Below are positions 12,080-24,345 of a stretch of DNA of 64,000 nucleotides, in pieces. A program made the translations under genes and the position numbers. Below the pieces are notes generated by a model. That model was not told the DNA's origin. It was given only the letters and a program-made list of their open reading frames with translations, and did no database searches. Location of the stretch: NCBI RefSeq assembly GCF_026745355.1, contig NC_079204.1, positions 2,549,501 through 2,613,500 on the forward strand. Reading direction: 5' to 3'. This DNA is from Beta vulgaris subsp. vulgaris (taxonomy: Eukaryota > Streptophyta > Magnoliopsida > Caryophyllales > Amaranthaceae). Within the stretch, counting starts at the first letter, position 1; every line of letters begins with the position of its first letter.

Positions 12080-15000
12080 TCAGTAAGATGACCATGGCCC
12101 CTTCATTGCTCCTGCTTCAAGCACAGGCATCATAGTGACAGGAGCCTTAGGGTCGAACACACCGAGCTTCTTAAGTAGCATGTTTATTAGATCACCAGCA
12201 ACATATCCAACACCTGACACCATGAATCCCATGACGACGTAATAAAAGATGGTTTTTAGATATGACTTTGGAGGCCTTCGGACATATGCCTTTGCTATAG
12301 AAAGAATAGTGATACAAGCAAGCGAAGCAGCTGCTAGTGTCGCGAGTTTGTAGTCCTTGTTATCACTCTTGCGGAAGGAAAAGCCGTAGATGACAGGAGA
12401 TAGTAGGCCGAAAACAAGGTAGGATAGAATGGCAACAATTGCATGCAGCACATAGTGGCCTGGTCTTCCAAGTTGATCTTCATAACGCTCTGTTGCTTGC
12501 TCATGTTTCAGCACCCTTAGCTGCAGAGCAAAGGTATCATGAGATGCAATCCTTTCTTTTATGGCAGATCTAATATCTTTTTTAAGTCTAATTCATTAAG
12601 AGAGCGTTTGGTTAGGAGGAAAACATTTTCTACAAAAGCTTTGTTTGGTTAAAAAAAGTGTAGAAAATAGTCCTCCAAGGATGGAAAACATTTTCCTTTT
12701 CAGAAGAAGGAATGCCACATTTTCCTCCATACTCTTTTGTGTTCTCCCATCCACCTTCTTTCCGTCCCCTTTTTTCTCTACCTTTTCTTCTAAGAAACCA
12801 AACAAAAGACAACTACTTTGGCAATTTTTTTTTTCTCTTGGAAAATGTTTTCGATTAAAGATAATTTTTCATTAAAAATTATATTCCACTCAATTTAACA
12901 GAGCCTAATTGATTAAGATTCCTTTCTTTAAGTTTCAGTTCTATAATTTTATGTATACTACCATTACACACATTAAATTTTCTTTATGTCTTAATGTAGT
13001 TCCAACCCCGCATCATAATTTATTGTCAGGATTCCAATTCTTTTCCATAGTACTGGGATTTTTATCACCTTCCGGACAAAAATTTGGTGTAGGCAACAAA
13101 AATGCTCAATTACTACGAAAAAGGATGTTCAAAATTTAGAACTCTCAGAGCCAAACTTCTGGCGCAAAAGTGGCAATGACTTATGTTCGTTTACTTTATT
13201 ATGCTTGTAAGAAGCCAAAATGACACTGACATTAAGCTGAGATGAAACTTACACTATGAAGAAGAACAATCAGCCCTCCAAAGACGTTTGCAAGCCCCAA
13301 AGCTACAATATTCACTGCAAGCAACACAAGATAGGACAATTATGATGTTCATGCAGCTCTCCAAACAACTTAGTGACATACGAACTAGCATTAAGGCATA
13401 TATAGCTTCTACATATACATAAAATGCAACCAGACATTTCTGAAGTTGTTTTATGCAAAATTACCATCATTAGCATATAATTTAGACTTGATGAAAGCCA
13501 GAAAACTCACATGTGGTGGCATCTCCACCAGCTGCAGAAGTTATTACACTTAGGCTGGTGATGCATTCCAAAAGACCGCCATACACAATGGCTTTAATTA
13601 TGTCCAACCCAGAAACTCCAGGTCTAGGAAGTTCAAGTGGATGTTCCAGGAGTGATTGCTTAATGCCCAGTGAAGGTCCTGATCCAGATGCATCAGGATG
13701 TGTGACTGAAGGTTGAGGCATAGGTTCATCAGAAATTGGCACGATCACATCCAGTGAAGGCCGTGATTCAGATGGATCACGCTGTGTAACTGAAGGTTGA
13801 AGTTTAGTTGCATCAGGAAGTGGCACGATCACCTCTTCTGTATTATAATAACATTTTAAGTCAATGATATAAGACAGAAAAGATAGTCTTTCATTTAAAA
13901 AGTTGAATTTACGGATCCTACAATTCATTATCACCCTAAGAATAACATAATGAACACAGAAGGCAACATCTCTAAGGAATATAATACTACTATGACTTAG
14001 TAAGATCAGAGAGGGGTACCGTTTGGAGGAGTACGAGGAGCTTCTGGCTCAGGTGGTGATAGGATGTCTGCATTATAGTGCAAGCAAGATTAAAAAGCCT
14101 CTTCAAAGATCATTTATGGACATTATATCATGCTACTTATATTTCAGAGAGGAGAGATACCATCACCAGGATTTATGGGAGATATAGGCTTAGTTGATAA
14201 TAGTTGCCCTACATCACATAAGAAATAAATAAAAATAAGCCTCTTATTCTGTTACTGATTGACTGGAGATGATGAGGTCCAGAGGCTATACCGGGTTCAG
14301 CTTTTACAGGAGGTTGAGGCATAAGAGGTACTTGTATATCTGCATCATAACAAATAGAAAGCTAATGAGCCTCTAATTTACGGCTGGAAACTATGTTGTG
14401 ACTTGTGATATGGACAAATTGTTTGATAGCATCTGGAGACAAAGGTTTGATGAATTAAATCAATAGCGGAATTTACCATCGGATGGTGCTGCAGGAGGTT
14501 CCCTCTCATGGTGTAAGACCCCTGTACCTGCATGGCAGAGACATGCAGCAGCGAGACAATGAGTCTTAATTTAAAGAATTGAATTTAAAGCTGAAAATTA
14601 ATTAAATATTTAAATTTCTAAATACAAGACTTCAATAATCCAATTGTTTGTTTTCTTTTGTTTTGTTTGGGGAGTTTCTTCAAACGGAAGGAGCAGAGAT
14701 GGAATCAGATCCTTGTCTGAAATGGGGAATGAATTTTACTTAAGTTTCATTGATAGCAGAAAAGGGTTTGAAGCTGGTATTTTACCTGGTTCCTTTGAAG
14801 GTTTTGATCTGCTTTCATCCATGGACGGTTGACAGCAGGTCAGGAACCATAATGGAAAACCTGTTTCTGCCACTGCCAGTAGAAGAAAGTTAAAACTTAG
14901 CGCAGAAAAGGTCAATCACACACAGAAATGCAAGCACAGATGTGATTAAGGGTGAGTGAGCAAGAGAGAGCAATGGATACCTGCTCCAGGTGTTACAAGA

Positions 15001-18000
15001 GGTTTGTGTTCAGGGAGTACAGGGACATCAGCATCTTTACACAAGAAGACAATAAGCCTGTTAATATGTTGCTAAAGGAGTTGGATCACAATGCTGATTG
15101 ATTAGAGAGGGCAGTGGGAGGGAGGGTGTACCATAAGTAGGCGTTTTGAAAGATTGAGCAGTAGAAATTGAAATATCTACATCAAAGCATTACAGGAAGG
15201 AGACGAATAAGACACTAATTTACAGCTGGAAATTGTATAATACAACTAATTGAATTTATGACTGCAATACGATATAGGAGGAAGACGATGAAGCTCTTTG
15301 AACACAAAAATAGGAAGACACTTACTCTGAGATGGTGGAGGAGGACGTTCACTCTCGTGGGGTGGTACTTTTGGACCTGCAAAGTAGAATCAGGTAAGCA
15401 TCAGCCACCTGAGAATTTGACTGTACATCTCTTGAGCAGAATAATACTAAATTAGACTGACAGGCTGAAAGCCTTTGATAATTAAGCCAAAAAAAGGTTT
15501 TGGTTCATGCAGTATCTTCTAACAGCGGAAAGGTATTATTTTTTGAAAAAGCTCAAGTAATTGCTCACGAGTACTGAGTAATGATTTCTCACTGCTAAGT
15601 TCAGGCTTCAGGGGTGAATCACTACAGTGCAAACCTTACAACAGCAGAAAGTGGACAACAGGCTTTCTCACAAATGCTCATCACTACAATGCAATATGGA
15701 ATATTAACATTGGTGAACCTTGACATTAGGAAATTGCAGATTCAATAATTTAATCTAGAGAAGATTAGCATTTAACAGGATTGCATTGGTGTGAACTGGT
15801 TCAAACAAACTTGTTTTCGGGAATATTATATAGTGAAGAGGAATTATTAGTGCCGTGTGATGGAATAAGAAATTCCCTGACAAGGCTTTGAAGAAACTTG
15901 GACATCTAACAGAGACAGAAATGTTGTGCGAGAATACACTCACATAGTCATGTCTATCTGCGTACGTGTGTGGGAAAAGAAGAGAGAGAGGAGAGCTACA
16001 TACCTTCATCAGATATCTCAAGAACTTTCTGTTTAAGTGGTAACTTGATTTCTGCACCATCAATCAAAAAGATCATGATAAGACTCTAATAGTTTATTGC
16101 TGATAACAGTTGTGAGTACAGCATGCTACTGAAAGGTTAGCCAAGAGAGAGGTACCGTCAGAAGGGTCTATGGGAGTCAGGGGATCCTTAGATACTGCAG
16201 AATCATAGGAAGAAATGGCTATAATTTACAACAACTTACAATTGGAAACTCAAGACATGCTAATGATTAGAGAAGGGGGGAGGGGAATGTACCAGATTCA
16301 AGTACTGCAGGAGATTGAGTAGGAAGTACTGGTATGTCTACGTCATAACACAATATAAATAGAAACAATTAAATCTCTTGCTTATAGATGAAAACGTAAA
16401 AATTGATTAGGATGAGGGGAAAAAGGAAGTTGCTTAAACAAAGGTTGGGTAGAGTTTAGCAATTTACCATCAGATGGTGCTGAAGGAGAGTTCGTCTCAT
16501 GGGTTGGGACTTCTGTGGCTGCACAGCATAAACACACAACTATGAGCCTGCTAGAAATGGTGTCAACAACCCACCAAATAAAACTATGCTAATTTTGAAA
16601 TGATTCAGGAGAAGAAAGGTTTTTATTCAAACCTTGGGTGCTCTCATTTATGCATTATACAGGAAATATTGAAATTAAAAAAATGCATACTACATAAATA
16701 TGAACAATGAGCTACTTTTCAAGTACATACTCCTTTTCTTAAATTGCAGTTACACAATACATTAAAAGATTATTGACATAATTACTTGTTTAATGTTTGT
16801 CTGAGAGAAGAAACGGGTTTGAGGTCAATGATGACGTACCTGTTGATGAATGCTCTGGTTTGACTTTGTCAGAAGGTTGACAGCAGGTTAGGAACCACAG
16901 TGGGAAATCCTTGCCTGACAGTAAAGGATTATTAGTACTCAAAGCAGAAGTCACTTGAGAACAGATACGCCTTAAATGTCAGAAGTTGCAATAAGCAAGG
17001 TGAGTTAGAGACACACAGAAAATGAAACATACCTCCTTCAGATGTTACAGGAGGTAGAGGTTCTGGTGCTAACAAAATATCTGCATCATTTCAGAAAGAT
17101 ATAAGGATAAGCCTTCAATCAATTAATGGGTAGAATATCTAGCTTGTTAGGCAGCTACTAATAACAAGAAAGAGTAGGTACCCTCAGCAGGTCCAGTGGA
17201 AGGTGGTAAGTCTACATAATCACAGAAAGAAGAGTGATAAGCCTCTTTAGAACTTACAATATGAAACCTTAACTGGATCAGATACTAATTGACCGAAAGA
17301 GAGATAAAGAGACACAGAGTACTAGAGTAGGGATGTACCAGTATCATCAAGTATTATAGTAGGTTGACCTTTGTGAGGTATGGGTGTATCTGCATTAAAG
17401 CAACATATACAGACCTTTTAAGACTCTGATTTATCAGATGGAAGCTACATCATACTACTACTTGGATTTTGGTGTAGTTGACTGCTAAAGACATCACAGC
17501 ATAAGGAAATGAAGTTCTGGTAAACAGAACAATGCGTTTTATACTTGTTATTTTTAAGGGGTGAGGTGGGGGGGATGTTTGATGGATAAGCACACAATGG
17601 TATGATACTTACCATGAGATGGCGGTGATGAAAGTTCACTATTAAGGGGTGGGACTGCTGCACCTGCATATTGGAACAAGTACTAGCACCTTAAGAAATT
17701 TGGTTTCAGGGTCCTTTTAACAGAACTACATAGCCACTAATTCCAAATTGAACAAGAAGAAGAAAAGTACCATCATCAGATATTGGTGGGAGCCTGGGTT
17801 CAGGCTTCGGTACTGTTTCATATGCATAAAATAGAGGGTTAGAAAAGAAGAGATGTATCCATAGAATGTGAAGGGGACAGTAAACCTCGTTTCAAAAGTT
17901 TGTCAGTCAAATGCTCTGGTGAGCTTAGATAAATATTTTTGCCAGCAATGTATATCACAATTCCTGAGAGGTTACAAATATAAAATTTTGTTTTTTTGTT

Positions 18001-20582
18001 CTCATATCTAAAGGTTTTAGAATTTAAAGCCAATACCATACCTGGCTTCTCAGTATGGTATGGCTGACAGCAAGTCAGGATCCACAAAGGAAAAGTCGTG
18101 CCTGCCATTAAAAGGACAATGCCTAAAATGTTATAGAAGAAACAAAGAATCCTAAAAAGTAAGAACTCAAAGCAAAGTTTTATTCAAAGAAGAAATGGAA
18201 GACATCTCTTCAAACTCATCAACTAAGGATACCTCTGCCACCATCTATTTCGGTTTCCACTGGATCCGTGGATTCGGTTGATGCGTCACCTGCAATCCCA
18301 TCAAACAATGATGTTAAAAGTGATGTTCAGTCTATCCCATTAATATGATTAATCTTAGTTTCTAATAGCTGCTGACAGCCTAGTTTACTGCATTGTCAAA
18401 TTGTTTTGTATTCCTGATGGTACTGGTTCATTAGGGTGTAAATTTTAGATTTGTCTACAGGGTAACAGACTAAAATTTCGAGAAATTGCATTATAGATAA
18501 TAATATTATTTCAAGGAAAGTCAACACCACTTCAAGGCAACAATGATCCATAAACTAATTCTCAAAAGAGGAATTTGAGAGTTCAGACAAATACTTTACC
18601 TGGCTGCAGCAAGACAGCTTGTTTAGGCTTGAATCTCCAGCATAGAAAACCATCTCCTGTTAAGTTAGATACAGAGTTTAGAACCAAGGTAGTTAAACTT
18701 ATAAGCAGAAAAAAAAAAAAAAATGCAATATCCTAGCTGAAGTTAGTGGATTGTATCTAAAGATGCTTTGTTCTCAGACATTAGAAATACAAATCTTAAT
18801 TTTACATAAGGCTAAAGTGTACTAAGAAGTTTATGGGAAACCTTACAGGCTTACATCAACATTTCTCAACTTTAGTTCCCAAATGGCCTATTAACTCAAG
18901 CACATTTTCAGATTTCAGCAACATGGCTCAAGAGAGGAACTTCAATTAACAGATACAGTATTAAAGCCTACCTTTAGGAACGAAAATGCTGAAGCACGAA
19001 AAGCACGATATGGCATCAAGACGCGCATCTGGACCTATTTCATCTCGAGGAAGTTCATTTTCTGGCTCCCTTTCATCTATCTCAGGAACTTCATCAGGAT
19101 TCATGGGAGTCAATTTACCATCTTTTTGTGCAACACTTTCATCCTTGGAAATGTCTTGGATTTTTCTTTTTCTTCTTTTCAGAATGACTCGTTTGGTAAT
19201 ACATGAATGACAATTAGGACAAAATAAATCATGTGTTTCCTGATTCTGTATCACCCTCTCAACATCAAATCCTTCAACTTCTGGTTCAACTTCTTGAGTA
19301 TGGCCTGTTTCAACAATTTCATTTTGGCCATTTACAATCAGAGTTTTGTTCACTATATTTTCAGTATTATATGTCTCAAACGGCGTGTCATTGACGCCGT
19401 TTGAGCCCTCATCCAACAAGCTCTCCACATACTTGAGTCCAACAGCTATTTCTGGGCTCTTAGAGAAACTAGAAGTATTCAGTCCGGTATCCGTTTCCTC
19501 ATCTCCTCCATTGATATCTGGAGAAGAGTATTCAACAACACCATCCCCATTTTGTTTGACATTGAATCCATTGTTGTCTGCAAGCAATAAGCAATTAACT
19601 CGTCTGTAACATAACAAAAAACTAAGTTTTACCAATATCAAAGATAAGCAACACTAAATTCCATTAACAGGAGATATATCTGGACAAAAAAGTAAGATAT
19701 ACAGAAAATTCAATGAAATTTAATTCCTTTCCCAAAAATTCATTGAAACACAGACAAATTAGTTTAGTTGGGTACATAAATTGGCTCAATTAAGAGGTTG
19801 AATTTTACTGAATAAAGAGGTGGTTTACAGTTCCATGAAAAGATTACACCTCAAATCTTAGTTCAGTAGAACTCAAAAACTTTCCTAATCAAGAATTGCA
19901 GACATAAATCTAGCAAGCAGAAAGTTTTCCAAAATTACCAAAAAAGAGGAAACTACTTACAGCATTTCATATGCAATTCACCCAAAATATGAAAGAAAAA
20001 AGCAACAACATTAGATGAATTAACAATCAACTACACCTTCATACAGATAATCATTTCTCAAATTTGGAGCAAAAAGATCAAATCTTTGGAACTGGGTAAT
20101 ACTCAAAAATCATGGATAAATCCAAAATTAACTAAATTTTCCTACTTTTTAAGACATTTTACTCAAAACCCACATGAAAATTACTAAAAGTAAAGATAAT
20201 AAACAGTGCCCATCAAATAAATTGACTTGCAAAAAGAAAAAAAAAAAGTGGGTCTACCTCCATTTTGTGCTACATTAATGTCATTATTCTCTCTATTATT
20301 GGGCTCCTCTTCATCAACTTCAGACAAAACTTCAACAGTATCTTCTTCAGCAACAAATTTACCCTCAATAATATTATGATTTTCACCATTTGTAACACTA
20401 ATAGTAGTATTATTATCCATACTTGCAGAATATTCAAAACTACTGTCACTTGTTAAAGTACTACTGTCACTGCTGGTAGAATTGTGACTTTTAATTGGTT
20501 GTTGAGATTCAAATCTTCTTCTTCTTGTTTGTAAGTCTGCACCAATTAATTCTTCATCTTCTCTTTCATAAGTGACCTCCAT
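12080..20582 (-). CDS. Membrane protein of ER body-like, long paralogue with 21-microexon insert
   Basis: I read 26 coding exons on the minus strand: 20258-20582, 18972-19577, 21 microexons (listed in the array entry), 13511-13837, 13253-13314 and 12080-12520. They total 2841 nt, or 946 residues. Residues about 1-310 are acidic and Ser-rich with a Cys motif CPNCHSCITKR, a basic stretch (KRRKRK) and CFSCFSIF. Residues about 311-670 come from the microexons and are Pro-rich with repeated Cys-Cys modules. Residues about 671-727 include a 28-residue tandem repeat. The rest is the VIT/CCC1-like membrane domain, closely matching the neighbour at 6714, including the same 62-nt exon. The start is the ATG at 20582, with a TATA-like box about 70 bp upstream. 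Splicing was inferred from GT-AG sites, and every junction keeps frame. Function is unknown outside Brassicales; metal transport is a family-based inference. Confidence 0.82.
12601..12905. mobile_element. Possible old TE in the last intron of the long MEB-like gene
   Basis: The stretch begins AGAGCGTTTGGTT and ends CAGAGCC. It is bracketed by near-identical 12-mers (taattcattaag and taattgattaag, one mismatch). The interior has inverted ggaaaacatttt words. It resembles an aged hAT-type or foldback insertion, but the ends are weak. Confidence 0.35.
13665..13832 (-). repeat. 28-residue coding tandem repeat, two copies
   Basis: Inside exon 13511-13837 the protein repeats a 28-residue unit twice. 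Both units start VIVP, share QPSVT in the middle and contain the PSL near the end. The first unit spans 13749-13832 and the second 13665-13748, each 84 nt, so frame is kept. The unit begins with the same [DE]-x-x-VP pattern seen in several microexons, so this exon may contain fused copies of the same module. Confidence 0.85.
14020..18101 (-). repeat. Tandemly amplified multi-exon block (phase 1-1 microexons)
   Basis: Exons in protein order, with block letter: 18042-18101 A, 17771-17812 A', 17613-17663 B, 17339-17389 C, 17182-17211 D, 17033-17080 E, 16840-16914 A, 16468-16518 B, 16293-16337 C, 16156-16194 D, 16004-16051 E or A', 15326-15376 B, 15132-15176 C, 14981-15034 E, 14786-14866 A, 14477-14527 B, 14292-14339 C, 14161-14208 D, 14020-14067 E. 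Two related-size exons precede them (18600-18656 and 18233-18289). All 21 are multiples of three (30-81 nt) and all introns are phase 1. Type A encodes FPLW[IF]LTCCQP in all three copies. Type B carries a P-x-H/N-[EST] core and ends PPSx or APSD. Type C begins D-I or D-T and is rich in P/Q. Type E begins D-[IA] with PP or LP. Copies of one type lie mostly 1.0-1.15 kb apart (about 0.85 kb in the last unit). One A and one D are missing in the third unit. Confidence 0.8.
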
Positions 20583-20648
20583 TTATCTTGGACTTGGAGC
20601 TTTCAAAGGTGCTGCACTGCTGCTGTCATGTAATTTTTACTTGGTCTC

Positions 20649-20660
20649 ATTTATATATGC
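20649..20660 (-). promoter_or_regulatory. TATA-like box of the long MEB-like gene
   Basis: On the minus strand this reads CATATATAAATG, about 70 bp upstream of the ATG at 20582. That spacing suits a short 5' UTR. The call rests on sequence and position only. Confidence 0.45.
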
Positions 20661-20989
20661 ATCATGCAACATGTTAATTAAATGTACTAATAATATTTAA
20701 ATTCCACTAAGCAACAATACTACCAATATATTTTGGTTTAGATTTGAAGTTCATATTTTATGTATGAATATCATTATCATAATGTCAAAAGTGTAGGTGG
20801 CTTGATGTTAGGTCTCTTGGTATTAAATGGGTATGGGTTTGCTACTTTGCTCATTGCTGATCTGGTTAGTTGACTGAATAATTATCCAACTTGTTTAGTA
20901 GTCAATGCTGTTTTTAAGAGTATAATTGAATATTGTTTAGTAATGTGAACATGGATTTTGAGGTGGTTTTGCTGTAAGCATCAATCTTA

Positions 20990-21127
20990 GGCTATATATG
21001 TTTAGTTCATCCGAAATTTTCTGATCTGAACTTATCTGATCTGATCTGAACTTATTCTTTCTGATCTGATCTGATCTAATCTGATTAGATTTGAAATAAG
21101 AAAAAATAAGATGAACTGAACATAGCC
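20990..21127. mobile_element. Tourist/Harbinger-like MITE, GATCT-rich
   Basis: The ends are GGCTATATATGTTTAGTTC and GAACTGAACATAGCC, flanked by the trinucleotide TTA on both sides (20987-20989 and 21128-21130), as expected for PIF/Harbinger insertions. The interior is made of repeated 'ctgatctgaacttat' words. A longer copy of the family is at 51717-52093. Confidence 0.75.
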
Positions 21128-21245
21128 TTAGTTCATTACACATTAGTACATTACACAAATAATTATACAAAAGAAAAAATGATGTCCATTAAGTAGAATC
21201 TACACACTGTAGCAGTATGCGAATTGTCACAATACATTAAACCCG

Positions 21246-21831
21246 AATTTTTTCCTTGAATAATGCAAAAGTGGGTTTTAATTCCCAAAATATGCCCAAA
21301 AATAAAAAAAATTCCCTGCGTACCGTCCACGTAGGACGGCACGCGAGAAACTAGTTTTTTTTTTTGTTTTTGCCCAGGTAAACCGCTACTCTAAATAGCG
21401 GTTTATACACATAAACCGCTATCTCAAGTAGCGGTTTATAAATATATACTACAAGAAAATACGTATCAACGACGGCTAAAAGCCATCGCTAATGACAAAA
21501 AACAGTCGCTGAAATCACCGACGGCTAAAAGCCGTCGCTAATGACAAACAACAGTCGCTGAAATCACCGACGGCTTTAAGCCGTCGCTAATGACAAAAAA
21601 CAGTCGTCGTTGTTGTAGGAGTAGCGTTTATCATAATAAACCGCTACTTGAAGTAGCGGTTTATAAAAAAAAAATTCAGTAAACCGTTACTTCAAGTAGC
21701 GGTTTTGTTGGAAGTAGAAAAAAAAAAATTCTCGCTTGCTGTCCTACGTGGACGGTATGCAGGGAATTTTTTTATTTTTGGACATATTTTGGGAATTAAA
21801 ACCCACTTTTGCATTATTTAAGGAAAAATAT
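21246..21831. mobile_element. Long foldback element with nested CACTA-like core
   Basis: The outer arms match in reverse complement for about 110 bp: TAATGCAAAAGTGGGTTTTA and TAAAACCCACTTTTGCATTA, then arms around CCGTCCACGTAGGAC and GTCCTACGTGGACGG. Inside are four hairpins of the form AAACCGCTA...TAGCGGTTT. At the centre, 21448-21620, is a CACTA-type end (ACTACAAGAAAA) followed by three copies of an approximately 50-bp unit containing GACGGCTAAAAGCC and a ..GTTGTTGTAG.. opposite end. No coding capacity. Confidence 0.8.
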
Positions 21832-24336
21832 CATATAAAAATAATATTTCTTTCATTTCAACATAGGTGATATAGTTTGACTTTTGTACTATCCACGCAC
21901 TCTCCTTTATCGTGTTTTGTGATTTTTACATATGGAAGAAATAGCCATGTAGGATCTTATTAGATTTAGTCTCGATATATAAATTCAAAATATAATTTTT
22001 TTTTATATTTTTTACATGTAGGAAACTAAATATAGTTAAATATATGTATTGACAAGTGTGTCGAATAAGTGCTTGAGTATTTTGAAAAAGCAAAGTATGT
22101 AACAAAAAGTAAAAGAACTCAACATAAAATTAGAAGAATATTGTGCTTTTGGAAGAGCTAAACGAACATTAGCAAGAAGAAAAATAAACACTAACATACA
22201 TAATGTATATAAAAGAACATTATAGGTAAGCATTCCTTTTTCACTTTCAAAGTACTTTCAATATTAGTATATTACATAAAAAATTTCAAAGAGGTGAGAT
22301 TATTCTTAAGAGAATGCACAATCATGCATTAAGTAGTAGTGTACGTACAATAATTGAATTTGAAGCAAATAAAACTAAACCACTCCATGTGAAATGACGA
22401 TGTACAAGATAACAAGAAGATATGTTTTGATATATTGCTTTGAATAAATCTTTTAAAAAAACATGACATTTAATTGTAGACGAATATTTCATTACATTGT
22501 TATAGTATATTTTTATTACTCTATGATTCTATTTTTTTCCCTCTCGAATACTCGTGATAAGATGAACTTCCTCTGGGTTGCCTTTGCACAGAGACACTCA
22601 CCCAGAGGCTCAACACGCCCCAAATACCCCCTTCCCTCAATATTATTGAAATTTTTGCTTCCACCAAGATATGAAGCGTGGTCTCCCATATAAGAGATAA
22701 CAAGTCATACCATTGGACTCAAAAATACTTGGTATTTCGCTATGATTCTATGAGAGCTGATAAGTGATAAACAAACATGGAAGGGAAATGTATTCCAACT
22801 TTTATGGGTTGGGTACTTGGGTTGGACGTGTGTGGATTAATTTGCAAACAAGCGGGTCCCACAACTGGAATTTGGACGATCCATATTGTATGGAGAAACC
22901 AACAAACTGCTGCGTTGATCACATGGCTATTAAATTATCATTGACTCCTGGCTTCCAGAAAAAGTCAACATCCAACAAAGCTGACATATACAATTATATA
23001 CCTTACATCTTATAATATAGTGTTTGTTTTCTTTTTATACGTCTTCAAGACGTACTTTTGATGTTCGATCTCCAATTTTGTATTTGATATATATATAAAA
23101 AAAAATATTATGAAAGCACACATTGAGGAACCTAACAAGAGCCAACATGATTAGATAAGTATATTTTTTGTATATATTAATGAGAATATTCAGTCAAATA
23201 TTTTAAAATTTAACCTGAAGAAAAATAAACGAGCATTATATTATGAGACGGAGGGAATATATACAAATATCAACTATCAAGTAAACTCTAGCCTACAAAT
23301 TATAGATGATAGTTTAGTATTTTTGACATCATTTTTTACATAAGAGATTATTGAATTGGGAGTCATCCACTCATCCCTTGTAAATGGGATCTCCAATCCC
23401 CCACCTCCTTATAAGGGATTTCAATTTGCCTATCAAAAAAAAATAAACTTTGATCTACTATTAAAGATTTAATTGATTTCATAACTATATCGGATCAAAC
23501 CCTTAAAATACTATTTAGGGGCCATGTTTCTCTTACAATTCGCCATCTGAATATGCCGGTAAGAATTATGAACCGTGAATTCAGTAGAGTCCTCCTCCCA
23601 AAAGATATTGATAGAGCATAAATATCAAGACTGCTTTGCACAAATTGACTTTAGGATATACTCAAAGGCAGATTTAGGATTTTAAATTTGGGGGTCCTAA
23701 CTAAATCAATCAAATAGACAAAGATCATAGTTTAATTTACAAATGAGGAGTTGAGTTTTAATGATAACAAAACTAAACTTTTATAATATTCGAGTCATCG
23801 ATTAGAGATACCTTCATTATATTTATATTTCAATATTATCTCCACTTTTAGTATAAATTGACTTCAACACTCATCAACAAACACAACTTTTACCTTTAAT
23901 ATTATGAATAATCTGATCTGTACCTAGAGTTTATAAGAAGTCCATATAAATTTCCTAAATGATGAATAGAGACAAGTCCAAAATCTTACATAATAGTTGG
24001 TTTTTTTTAAAAAAAAACGAAAGGAGAATTCATTATATTACAAAAATGAAAAAAAGGATAAATTAGAGGTAAAACTAGGAGAGAGATGGATACTATTCAA
24101 AATAACGAATTCCAAAATAGAAAATAGAAATGCTGAAATAGAAAACATAAAGAAGCAAAAAGTTTAAAGTTTGAAAAAAAAAAAAAGAGAAAATGTTTAG
24201 AGTTTAAAAAAAGAAAAGAAGGAAAAAGTTTTAAAAAGAAAAGAGGAGCAAGAACTGTTACTAAAGAAATTCGATCCGCCCTCAAAACTACCACGTGATA
24301 TAGAGTTTGCTTGAAGGTTGACGACTAGAGCAATGT
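21832..24336. other. AT-rich intergenic region, no gene seen
   Basis: Short ORFs here have no recognisable family features or splice-linked partners. One degraded Stowaway-like MITE sits at about 23009-23258. I saw nothing else that can be supported. Confidence 0.6.
23009..23258. mobile_element. Degraded Stowaway-like MITE
   Basis: The right end reads CATTATATTATGAGACGGAGGGA and the left end ATAATATAGTGTTTG, which are complementary except that the left terminal CCCTCCGTC part is gone. A related left end is at about 33570. Confidence 0.5.
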
Positions 24337-24345
24337 GCCCATTTG

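Noticed and set aside
14020..18656. A CRISPR-like or satellite interpretation of the regular repeats.
   Set aside because: The repeated parts are splice-bordered coding exons in constant phase with diverged introns between them, in a eukaryotic gene.
22463..23015. ORFs in the spacer upstream of the long MEB-like gene.
   Set aside because: No recognised motifs, no splice-linked partners, and composition like the surrounding intergenic DNA.
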